Shown piece after piece: positions 27,945-34,726 of a stretch of DNA of 34,726 nt. The DNA lies in contig NZ_JAOART010000024.1 of the NCBI RefSeq assembly GCF_025210435.1, forward strand, positions 1 through 34,726, in the 5' to 3' direction. The notes under the pieces are model-generated. The model was not told the origin of the DNA, made no database searches, and saw nothing but the letters and a program-made list of their open reading frames with translations. The DNA comes from Anaeromicrobium sp. GTDB taxonomy: Bacteria > Bacillota > Clostridia > Peptostreptococcales > Thermotaleaceae. Numbering within the stretch: position 1 is the first letter of the stretch; every line of letters begins with the position of its first letter. A program made the position numbers and the translations under genes.

Positions 27945-28736
27945 TTATTTGACCAACTTAGTTTCCCCCATACCCATAGTAGTTTTATATCCCGTTCCAC
28001 AGAATATGGAAAAACCTATCAAATTATTTATTATATCCTTTGTATTTTCATCTAATTTCCCATCTATTTCATAATAGGATTTTCCCCTAAATCCTACAAT
28101 CTTATATTGAGACATGTTCATTATTTCTGTGTTTATATTGTGCCTTATACAGAAGCAATTTTCTTTAATAATTTCTAACACTTGTTCATCTATACTATAT
28201 TCTTCTCCCACAACATTATTCCATCTACTCATATAACTCTTAAATATATGGGCCACATCTGGAAACAAGTAGTTTCTCCCCAATTTTCTAAAGCTTGTGG
28301 GAGATAAAAACTCTAATGCAAATCTATTATTTTTTATATTTCTTTTATTTTTCATCTCATCAATGGACATGACTTCTTTCAGATTCAAATTTTTAATAAT
28401 AAAATTTATATTCCCAATGGAAATTATTTTTTTATTTATGATATATTTATATACAATATCATAAAAGGCTTTAAATAAATTTTCATCTAAAAAAGATCCC
28501 TCTAGGGATACCTTCTCACCTGAGCTTATGTAATATATCCAGTTTTTTAATTTTTTGCTCCTTAGTATGGATACGGTATAGGGTTTGGCATTGTTCATAT
28601 TATGTAGCTTTTCACTCAATTCTTCATCTTGTTCTTTTAATAGTTTAAAAAACATACCATGAACTAACCTTCCATTACCATAGGCTAACGTACCATCATT
28701 TAAAGCTTCTAATTCTATACTCACTTTAGTAAACAA
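27945..28736 (-). CDS. cas6: CRISPR repeat endoribonuclease Cas6
   Basis: This 263-residue RAMP-fold nuclease is expected to cut the repeat RNA and leave the 8-base ATTGAAAC 5' handle on crRNAs. The N-terminal RRM-like half starts FTKVSIELEAL with MVHGMFFKLL-like spacing near residue 27 (GRLVHGMFFKLLKE). The C-terminal Gly-rich loop reads FCGTGYKTTMGMGETKLV, a hallmark of Cas6. The start is TTG at 28736 with GGGAG just upstream. Length is typical. It lies 26 bp after the cas1 remnant, and a decayed second copy of its 3' half lies on the other side of the array. Confidence 0.9.
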   Translation of the reverse strand: MFTKVSIELEALNDGTLAYGNGRLVHGMFFKLLKEQDEELSEKLHNMNNAKPYTVSILRSKKLKNWIYYISSGEKVSLEGSFLDENLFKAFYDIVYKYIINKKIISIGNINFIIKNLNLKEVMSIDEMKNKRNIKNNRFALEFLSPTSFRKLGRNYLFPDVAHIFKSYMSRWNNVVGEEYSIDEQVLEIIKENCFCIRHNINTEIMNMSQYKIVGFRGKSYYEIDGKLDENTKDIINNLIGFSIFCGTGYKTTMGMGETKLVK

Positions 28737-28762
28737 ATTTCTCCCACCATTTCATCATTATT

Positions 28763-28910
28763 TTATATAAAAGAATCTAATAGGCTAAAATATAATTTTG
28801 CCTCTAATCCTTCATATCCCCTTAACTCATGAATATTTTCCTCTACTTGTTCTGAATTACAATTTCTATTATATCTCATAAGGATAGTTCTTTCACTTTT
28901 TAATTTTCCC
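28763..28910 (-). pseudogene. cas1: cas1 remnant
   Basis: On the minus strand, joining GKIKK at the end of the cas4 frame with the next frame gives ERTILMRYNRN, then SEQVEENIHELRGYEGLEAK and LYFSLL, ending at a TAA at 28763. This matches mid-Cas1 sequence (GKIKNQRT-LMRYNR, later L-GIEG-AAK-YF). The first ~90 residues, the stretch between the two matches, and the whole C-terminal integrase region with its metal-binding residues are missing. It lies between cas4 and cas6, the usual place for cas1. Confidence 0.8.
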
Positions 28911-29429
28911 TTCACATCTATTGTCATTTATGGGTGGAGGAATTATTTCTTCTTCTATTATTTTATTTGCATTTTCTATTGCATTAATTGTAAGTTCCCT
29001 TAGTTCCTCAGTAAAATATACCTCTCCTTTTTCATAGGAACTTGAATAGTATATATATCCCTTTTCTAAGGATACATTCATATTCGCCTCTATTAAAAGG
29101 GCTTGGCAGCAAAGTTGTACATGATCATTAATGTTATTTTGTTTTTTCCCTTTTTTATATTCTACAGGATAATATTGACCATCCTTTTCTTCTATCTCAT
29201 CTAATACACCTACCATATTATACTCTTCTGATTCTAGATATACATTTCTGATTTTACTCCTTTCCCTAGTTTTTAATTTTTCTTTTTCATTTCTTTTATT
29301 TTCTTCTATTTTCCCTTTCAATACATGATGGTTATAGTCATTTGCCTTTTCCATAACCCTATAGTAGAAGTTACGAGGGCAGTACAAAATTTCACCTATG
29401 GCCGATATAGGTATTCTTATTCTTTCCAT
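28893..29429 (-). CDS. cas4: Truncated Cas4 fused in frame to a cas1 scrap
   Basis: Cas4 is a RecB-like nuclease with a four-Cys iron-sulfur cluster that prepares prespacers for Cas1-Cas2. Here the 178-residue frame keeps the first cluster Cys (C17, EILYCPRNFYYR), the nuclease residues D77 (GVLDEIE) and E90-x-K92 (PVEYKKGK), and Q109 (CCQALLIE). At the C-terminus it has PPPINDNRCE, one Cys of the usual RCxxCxxxxxC, and then GKIKK, which belongs to Cas1. The last two cluster cysteines are gone, so the product is probably inactive or unstable. AAGGAG precedes the ATG. Its leader carries a degenerate CRISPR repeat. Confidence 0.8.
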   Translation of the reverse strand: MERIRIPISAIGEILYCPRNFYYRVMEKANDYNHHVLKGKIEENKRNEKEKLKTRERSKIRNVYLESEEYNMVGVLDEIEEKDGQYYPVEYKKGKKQNNINDHVQLCCQALLIEANMNVSLEKGYIYYSSSYEKGEVYFTEELRELTINAIENANKIIEEEIIPPPINDNRCEGKIKK

Positions 29430-29444
29430 TCTTACATCTCCTTA

Positions 29445-29476
29445 GATTCCCAAAGGGAATTAGTATTTATTAGATT
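29445..29476 (-). repeat. Orphan degenerate CRISPR repeat in the cas4 leader
   Basis: GATTCCCAAAGGGAATTA keeps the palindromic core of the array repeat, and the following TAGTATTTATTAGA resembles the rest of the repeat. It lies 16 bp upstream of the cas4 start, just before its ribosome binding site, and about 110 bp from the array end, with a terminator in between. Confidence 0.75.
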
Positions 29477-29538
29477 CTGCATAAGAATCTGTTATCTAAA
29501 GATTCTCCAATAATCATTCTTTTAATTCATGTATTATG

Positions 29539-29578
29539 AAAAAAGGTTATTACCTTGTAAGCGGCAATAACCTTTTTT
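29539..29578 (-). terminator. Terminator at the distal end of the CRISPR array
   Basis: AAAAAAGGTTATT pairs with AATAACCTTTTTT around a 14-base loop. With transcription on the minus strand it lies just beyond the last repeat and would end the pre-crRNA. Confidence 0.8.
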
Positions 29579-29587
29579 GTATCTCAT

Positions 29588-30852
29588 ATGTAAATTCCCA
29601 AAGGGAATTATATGTTCTTCTAACGATACAGTGATGGAAGATAAAGTGGACCTGAAGAAGAGTTTCAATTCCCAAAGGGAATTATATGTTCTTCTAACAA
29701 GGAAGGTTTTCGTTCTTTGGTATAGGTAAAAAGGAAGTTTCAATTCCCAAAGGGAATTATATGTTCTTCTAACAAAAGGATATAAGTGTATTCTTAGCTA
29801 TAATAAATGCTTTGTTTCAATTCCCAAAGGGAATTATATGTTCTTCTAACCTTTAGAAAATAGATTGATACCAAAGGTTACAAAATCTACTCGTTTCAAT
29901 TCCCAAAGGGAATTATATGTTCTTCTAACTAAGAGAAGTTAATAATGACTTTCAAGACGCCAATATATTTGTTTCAATTCCCAAAGGGAATTATATGTTC
30001 TTCTAACGTAATAGATGCTATAGTTTGGTTATCGGTCCGAATTGTACGTTTCAATTCCCAAAGGGAATTATATGTTCTTCTAACATAAAATGGTCAGGGA
30101 ATCATCACACCAATAAAAGTTCAGTTTCAATTCCCAAAGGGAATTATATGTTCTTCTAACAGGAATCAATTATAATTGATTAGAATAACTGGAATTGAAC
30201 AGTTTCAATTCCCAAAGGGAATTATATGTTCTTCTAACAAAGATATTGATGATAATTTATTTGAGTTTCCTAAAAAACAGTTTCAATTCCCAAAGGGAAT
30301 TATATGTTCTTCTAACGTGAAAATTATAAAAAAGGATTAACTACTAAAGAATATAAGTTTCAATTCCCAAAGGGAATTATATGTTCTTCTAACTTGTTTT
30401 ATTGTTGTTACTGAGAAATTTAATTTTGATAGTTTCAATTCCCAAAGGGAATTATATGTTCTTCTAACTAAATATCATCTTAGAGGAGATAAGTTAAGCC
30501 GAGCAGAGTTTCAATTCCCAAAGGGAATTATATGTTCTTCTAACTAAAAATATTAGCTAAATTAAAAAACAAAGAAGAAATAAAGTTTCAATTCCCAAAG
30601 GGAATTATATGTTCTTCTAACTGAAATTAGATTTAGCACAAATGAGAAAAAATGTAATAGCGTTTCAATTCCCAAAGGGAATTATATGTTCTTCTAACAT
30701 GAAGCTTCAACAGTTTATGAATTAAGGAACGTAGAAAAAGTTTCAATTCCCAAAGGGAATTATATGTTCTTCTAACATAATGGCAGAACATGGACAGGCT
30801 ATTAAATGCGAAATAGTTTCAATTCCCAAAGGGAATTATATGTTCTTCTAAC
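29588..30852 (-). CRISPR. CRISPR array, 17 repeats of 37 bp, 16 spacers
   Basis: Full repeats start at 29662, 29737, 29814, 29893, 29971, 30048, 30124, 30202, 30280, 30357, 30432, 30508, 30585, 30662, 30740 and 30816; a first copy at 29588 differs in three of its first five bases. On the plus strand each starts GTTTCAATTCCCAAAGGG and ends ATGTTCTTCTAAC. Read on the minus strand the repeat ends ATTGAAAC, the usual type I-B/III crRNA handle, so transcription runs from 30852 to 29588, as for the cas genes. The degenerate copy at the distal (left) end agrees. Spacers are 37-42 bp and no two look alike. The handle and the neighbouring Csm genes fit type III-A use. Confidence 0.98.
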
Positions 30853-31028
30853 TCTACCCATCTGAAACCATTGGAATCACTGGGCTAATTTCCCCAAATG
30901 CGAGGGTCTCACTTTTTTCATGAAATTTCACCTATGTGATTTAACAAAAACCAACTCAATCCCAGTAATATACTCATCGAGGGTCTCCAGGCTTTTTTCC
31001 TACGCAAAGACCCTCGCAAAATATTTAT
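30853..31028 (-). promoter_or_regulatory. CRISPR leader with repeated CGAGGGTCT motif
   Basis: This 176-bp gene-free stretch abuts the leader-proximal, intact repeat. CGAGGGTCT occurs at 30901 and 30978 on the plus strand, and AGACCCTCG at 31008 on the minus sense. The last two form a 9-bp stem; the outer pair is 11 bp with flanking TG/CA. Nothing here codes for protein. Confidence 0.7.
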
Positions 31029-31211
31029 TTAACCAAGATAGTTTCTAGTTCCACAAAACATGGAAAAACCTATTAATTTATTCATTATATCCTTTATATT
31101 TTCATCTACCTTCTTCTCTATTTCATAATAACATTTTACTTAAAATCTTACAATCTTATATTGTGATATATTCATAATTTCTGTATTTATGTCATGTCTT
31201 ACGCAAGAACG
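31029..31211 (-). pseudogene. cas6: cas6 3' remnant
   Basis: The minus strand reads RSCVRHDINTEIMNISQYKI then VRF, stop, VKCYYEIEKKVDENIKDIMN and LIGFSMFCGTRN. This closely matches the C-terminal part of the intact Cas6 (CIRHNINTEIMNMSQYKI, YYEIDGKLDENTKDIINN, LIGFSIFCGTGY). DNA similarity to about 27999-28160 is plain by eye. An internal TAA (31140-31142), loss of the Gly-rich loop, and absence of the first two thirds make it a pseudogene. It lies between csm4 and the leader. Confidence 0.9.
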
Positions 31212-31241
31212 GCTTTCTAAAACCTATGAAAGATATACACT

Positions 31242-32171
31242 CTAATTCAAATCTATTTCTTCTATATATGCTGGTATACTTAAGGAATATCCACATTGAA
31301 CAACCTGTGGATGCTCATAGCTTATATTTGATACTAATCTTCCATAATAATCCTTTACTTCAGTTGTCCAAAAAACAGCACCAGGCTTTATCATTAACAC
31401 AGGTCTTTTGAAAGGATTTGCTGATAAGGCATATCCTTGTCCCAATTTAGGATGTTTTATAAACGTTTTGTATTGTCCTCTCGTAGGGTCTTCTTCTTTG
31501 GGTACATAATTTGATAAATTTACGAAACAATTCACTTTATCAGGAATTTTAAACCCTTGAAATTTTTCTATTTCCTGTATGGAGAACTGTCCTTTCCCTG
31601 TTGAAATCTTCTTTCCAAAACCTGTGATAGACAATCTTTTAAATAGGTCAAATAACTTATCTTTATACTCATCCTTCACCTTCACATATATAGATATATG
31701 ACCTTCATCTAAGAAATACTCATTTTGTTCATATAAAGATCCTTCAATAGTAGCATCTGAAAATCTAGAAATAGAATTATGCATAGTTCTTGTTTGCTTT
31801 TCTTTATTTTCTTTTGATTTTATGATAACCTCTCTGTTGTTTATAATAGAATTAAATTCATCTATTGTTAACCAATCTATTTTCTTATTCTGTTTTTCCA
31901 ATTGCATATGCTTTAATATATCAGATTTACTTCCTTTCATATCTTCTAAAGATATTTTCCTTGCCACGGGTTTAGGTAATAAATCATTTATAAACCCATT
32001 TGAAACTACGAAAGGAACATTATTTTGTCTATATCCTTGTAAAAATTCTTTTAGTACCTTCTCTCCTTCATAATTTGCAATAACCCAACATAAACTCCCA
32101 AATATAGTATCGCTTTGCCACGGTGTAATATAGCTGGATTTAGGTTTTATTTTTATCCTATATAATTCCAT
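31242..32171 (-). CDS. csm4: Type III-A effector subunit Csm4
   Basis: This 309-residue Cas5-like RAMP protein caps the crRNA 5' handle and contacts Cas10. The N-terminal part (YRIKIKPKSSYITPWQSDTI then FGSLCWVIANYEG) and SNGFINDLLPKPV are typical of Csm4, as is the central KQTRTMHNSISR. A Gly-rich segment (LSITGFGKKISTGKGQF near residue 180) follows. The ATG has AAGGAG upstream, and the gene lies 11 bp after csm3. Length is normal. Instead of csm5, the gene is followed by a decayed cas6. Confidence 0.9.
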   Translation of the reverse strand: MELYRIKIKPKSSYITPWQSDTIFGSLCWVIANYEGEKVLKEFLQGYRQNNVPFVVSNGFINDLLPKPVARKISLEDMKGSKSDILKHMQLEKQNKKIDWLTIDEFNSIINNREVIIKSKENKEKQTRTMHNSISRFSDATIEGSLYEQNEYFLDEGHISIYVKVKDEYKDKLFDLFKRLSITGFGKKISTGKGQFSIQEIEKFQGFKIPDKVNCFVNLSNYVPKEEDPTRGQYKTFIKHPKLGQGYALSANPFKRPVLMIKPGAVFWTTEVKDYYGRLVSNISYEHPQVVQCGYSLSIPAYIEEIDLN

Positions 32172-32182
32172 AATTACACTCC

Positions 32183-32872
32183 TTAAATAGTAAACTCTTC
32201 TCCATTTAACTCCATATCTATAAACTTAACCTGTCCATATCCTCTACTTCCTGACCCGCCTAAATATGAATTTTCTACAGATTTTAAGGATTCTTTTAAG
32301 AAATTTTTCATTCTTGTTTCATCATCATTCTTAAAAATTTGTAGGACTATTTCTAAATCAAATTTAGCCCCTGATGGTACTCTTTCAATGTATCTAAAAT
32401 CATTTGATGTTCCATTATTTCTATTTATAATATTCTCTATTTTCACCTCTAAATATGGTTTTCCGCTTTCCTTCATAAACTTATTCATGTCTCTCCTAGT
32501 ATCTTCATTCATAACTGCATCTCTTATTAACATTCTAGTAGGCCCTAAGTTATGACTTGTATTTTTATGTGCTCCAAACATAGTACATATCTCACAATTT
32601 TTGTCACCACACCCACAAGGTTCTCCAATCTTTATTTTCTTGCCCCTAATTTGTTTTTCTTTTATATTCACTTTCCCTCTAATTTTTTCCATTTGAGAAC
32701 GCATCTTTCCTTTTAGTGATGATCCTGGTATATACGGTTCATTTGTTATTGGATGTTTTATAACCTCATTGTCTATACCTCCAATATCTATTCCTTCAGA
32801 GTTTCCTCCAATAAATAGCCCTGTAATACACTTGATTTTTCCTTTTACTATTAAAACTTTATCTAATTTCAT
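32183..32872 (-). CDS. csm3: Type III-A backbone nuclease subunit Csm3
   Basis: This 229-residue Cas7-like RAMP forms the filament along the crRNA and cuts target RNA at 6-nt steps. D34 in IGGIDNEVIKHP corresponds to the known catalytic Asp (Csm3 D33). Also visible are PYIPGSSLKGKMRSQME near residue 45, a Cys cluster CGCGDKNCEICTMFG near 87 that probably binds zinc, and the C-terminal GGSGSRGYGQVKF Gly-rich loop. All key parts are present, so target-RNA cleavage could still work if the complex assembles. GGAG precedes the ATG. Confidence 0.95.
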   Translation of the reverse strand: MKLDKVLIVKGKIKCITGLFIGGNSEGIDIGGIDNEVIKHPITNEPYIPGSSLKGKMRSQMEKIRGKVNIKEKQIRGKKIKIGEPCGCGDKNCEICTMFGAHKNTSHNLGPTRMLIRDAVMNEDTRRDMNKFMKESGKPYLEVKIENIINRNNGTSNDFRYIERVPSGAKFDLEIVLQIFKNDDETRMKNFLKESLKSVENSYLGGSGSRGYGQVKFIDMELNGEEFTI

Positions 32873-32909
32873 AATTAATACACTCCTATATTATTTATTA
32901 TTTACAACA

Positions 32910-33344
32910 CTAAAGGTAGTACGTAAAGTATGCTACTACCGCTTGAAAATGAGGTATAAATCCTTCAATAATATCCTTTTTATTTTGTATGTTATTAATA
33001 TTCATGCATACAAACTTATAAAACTCCTTCGTAACACTTTGATTACTATTCTTTTTACTACTTGCATAATGAACAGCAGCTTTTAACTTTGCAATCTCCA
33101 AAACAAATCTTTCCTCATCAAGTTCTAATCCACTTACACAATATACACGTTCCATAGTTTTTACATATCCATAAAACTTCCTCAGTTGATTAACTGTCAT
33201 TCGCTTACCAAAACTTTTTGCAACTTTTTCTGCTATTTCATCTATTAATTCTTTTCTTAAATTACCATTTTCATTAAAGTAACCATTTGCCAAATAGCCC
33301 ACTGGAAAATTTGACCTGATGTGTTTATTATCTGATTTACCCAT
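32910..33344 (-). CDS. csm2: Type III-A small subunit Csm2
   Basis: This 144-residue, mostly helical protein forms the inner filament along the target RNA. The family segments MTVNQLRKFYGYVKTMER (near 49), KLKAAVHYASSKKN (near 86) and the C-terminal FIPHFQAVVAYFTYYL are clear. The ATG has GGGGAG upstream, two bases after the cas10 stop, so the genes are translationally linked. A 37-bp gap separates it from csm3. Confidence 0.92.
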   Translation of the reverse strand: MGKSDNKHIRSNFPVGYLANGYFNENGNLRKELIDEIAEKVAKSFGKRMTVNQLRKFYGYVKTMERVYCVSGLELDEERFVLEIAKLKAAVHYASSKKNSNQSVTKEFYKFVCMNINNIQNKKDIIEGFIPHFQAVVAYFTYYL

Positions 33345-33346
33345 AA

Positions 33347-34702
33347 TTATCTCCCCTTACTTGCCATTACAGCATACTCCATAGCTACACCTAAATTTAT
33401 CAACGATGGGTTTGCCATATCAAATAAACTCTCTTGCCAATTTACAACTTCTCTCACATCCTTGTTACTTTTTTTCTTTTTTCCTATGTGATAGGCTAAA
33501 AAAGGCTTGTATTTCAAACCCTGCACATTTCCATTAATATAAAAATCTTGAAATAATTCATCATACTCTTTTAGTCTCCATAGATCTCCATGAGTCATCA
33601 ATCCTTCTTTTATCCATTTAGTAAGTTTCTTTCCATCATCTATAGCTTTTTTAAAATCCTGCCACTTCATAGTTCTGTTGAAAATAGTAACATGATTTTT
33701 CCCATATTCCTCACCTTTAACAATCCTACCTTTTGATTCTTCCAATTCACCTTCCACATAATCAGCTACTTTAGATACGGGTGTACTTACATTTGCCATT
33801 GATATTCCTGCTGAAATAGTAATATTAGCATTATTGCCTACAAAACTTCTAAATTCTTCCTCCATATATATGCTAAAATCTATAATTTCACTCCATGGAC
33901 CTATGATAAATAAATCATCGCCGCCAGAATATACTACATAACAATTTTCATATTTCTTCTTTATAATTTCACTAATTCTTCCTGTAAAAAATATATCCAG
34001 CATCCTACTTAATGTGGTAGTTCTAGATATATTATTCTTATTAATCATTTTTCCTTCTACATCTTTGTTAAAACCTAAAGAAAATATACTTCCTAGATTA
34101 TCAACGTCAGCTTTTAAATATGCCAACTTATCTGTTCCAATAGATTTTTTTCCTAATTCATCAAAACTTATAGTCTTGTGATTATCCATTGGTACATTAT
34201 TAGCTATAAATTTAAATTTATTTGAAAGTTTAGGATATATCTTTGAATCGTTTATATTGTAAATAAAATTTTCACTTTCACCAGGTACATCTTTATGAAG
34301 TTTTACCCCATAATTACTAAGTATCTTAATATGTGCTTCACTACTATCTGTAATTTCTATATACTTTAATTTTGGTAATATGGAACCTATATTTATGTGA
34401 TTTTCACATTTTAAACAAATTTCTTTATTTCCATCTATAAAATCTACTTTACAACTTTTACACAATTCTTTTTTACCACTATGGTTTAAATTAAATACAA
34501 ATTTTTCTTCTTTCCAATAATCTTCTATTAAACTATTTGAAAAACTCATACTTTTCTTTTTATCTAATTTTGTTCTAAGTTTAGATACGTAAGTTTTGTA
34601 CAAAAATAGTCTATTCTTTTGGATAATTATTCTTTGGTATTTTAGGCAAAAAATAACTAAAGGTAATACCATATCCCTTATCGAAGTAGTGTTTTCCCAC
34701 AA
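33347..34702 (-). CDS. cas10: Cas10/Csm1, 5'-truncated (Palm2 and C-terminal part only)
   Basis: Cas10 is the large type III subunit: an HD nuclease, then two Palm domains that make cyclic oligoadenylate. Here only about 451 codons are open. They hold a Cys4 linker (C81, C84, C96, C99), KADVDNLG near residue 198, the cyclase motif YSGGDDLF (GGDD at 260-263) and the C-terminal helical domain (about 188 residues after GGDD, as in full-length Csm1). The N-terminal HD and Palm1 regions, some 300 residues, are absent. An in-frame TAG lies at 34706-34708, two codons upstream of the TTG used as the nominal start. Residues 1-30 do not look like Cas10, so the homologous part starts around LYKTYVSKLRTKLDKKKS. 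The gene is either truncated by a rearrangement or frameshifted; the window ends too soon to tell. Confidence 0.85.
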   Translation of the reverse strand: MWENTTSIRDMVLPLVIFCLKYQRIIIQKNRLFLYKTYVSKLRTKLDKKKSMSFSNSLIEDYWKEEKFVFNLNHSGKKELCKSCKVDFIDGNKEICLKCENHINIGSILPKLKYIEITDSSEAHIKILSNYGVKLHKDVPGESENFIYNINDSKIYPKLSNKFKFIANNVPMDNHKTISFDELGKKSIGTDKLAYLKADVDNLGSIFSLGFNKDVEGKMINKNNISRTTTLSRMLDIFFTGRISEIIKKKYENCYVVYSGGDDLFIIGPWSEIIDFSIYMEEEFRSFVGNNANITISAGISMANVSTPVSKVADYVEGELEESKGRIVKGEEYGKNHVTIFNRTMKWQDFKKAIDDGKKLTKWIKEGLMTHGDLWRLKEYDELFQDFYINGNVQGLKYKPFLAYHIGKKKKSNKDVREVVNWQESLFDMANPSLINLGVAMEYAVMASKGR

Positions 34703-34726
34703 ACTCTAACGAAAGGTGGTATTACC
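34611..34726 (-). other. Foreign or frameshifted segment at the broken cas10 5' end, with a 9-bp inverted repeat
   Basis: GGTAATACC at 34662-34670 and GGTATTACC at 34718-34726 form an inverted repeat ending exactly at the window edge. In a different frame from cas10 this stretch reads FVGKHYFDKGYGITFSYFLP then KIPKNNYPKE and a stop at 34611. That looks like the end of some protein, but I do not recognise it. It may be the tail of an inserted or neighbouring gene, or shifted cas10 sequence. Confidence 0.4.

Noticed and set aside
29534-29743. Minus-strand frame of 69 codons over the array end
   Set aside because: It runs through CRISPR repeats and spacers and has no recognisable protein content.
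31212-32171. Whether the last RAMP gene could be Csm5 rather than Csm4
   Set aside because: The N-terminal TIFGSLCW-type segment and the LLPKPV segment fit Csm4, and no second RAMP gene follows it.

Overview
The window is about 34.7 kb of low-GC DNA from a spore-forming member of the Bacillota, most likely a Clostridia or Tissierellia lineage. This is inferred from AT-rich codon use, strong GGAGG ribosome binding sites, GerM, a YjcZ-like small protein, an SLH surface protein, the gerM-rph-rdgB-yfcE gene order also known from Bacillus subtilis, and a pcrA-ligA-gatB' order matching the clostridial pcrA-ligA-gatCAB block. No tool was run. Family calls come from reading motifs in the translated sequence. 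Almost every gene lies on the minus strand.

Region 1 (1-6.6 kb): three tRNA genes (Arg, Gly, Pro); a housekeeping and sporulation cluster of gerM, rph, the XTP/dITP pyrophosphatase and a YfcE-type phosphoesterase; a secreted N-acetylmuramoyl-L-alanine amidase; and a small Cys-rich DUF1540-like protein. Two different short inverted-repeat elements lie between rph and gerM, and both recur near 24-25 kb.

Region 2 (6.6-21.2 kb): an oligopeptide ABC transporter operon (oppB-oppC-oppD-oppF-oppA) and a second oppA paralogue. Between the two oppA copies is a pair of large surface-protein genes: an SLH-domain protein and a 1600-residue protein built mainly of hemoglobin-interacting-domain-like (Shr HID, formerly DUF1533) units. 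A perfect Fur-box palindrome sits just downstream of a good sigma-A promoter ahead of the pair. This suggests an iron-repressed cell-surface system for capturing hemoglobin or heme, with no NEAT domain in view.

Region 3 (21.2-27.8 kb): a frameshifted 3' remnant of gatB, then ligA, a Tyr-rich-tailed membrane protein, a 41-residue YjcZ-like protein and pcrA. Copies of the two inverted-repeat elements lie here; two of them supply the stop codon of the neighbouring gene.

Region 4 (27.9-34.7 kb): a rearranged CRISPR-Cas locus. It holds cas6, a cas4 whose 3' end is fused to a decayed cas1 fragment, a 17-repeat array transcribed on the minus strand, its leader with inverted motifs, a second decayed cas6, and a type III-A effector set (csm4, csm3, csm2 and a 5'-truncated cas10/csm1). 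No csm5, csm6, cas2 or intact cas1 is visible. The picture is a locus that has probably lost spacer acquisition and may keep only a partial type III-A effector; genes beyond the right edge could change this.
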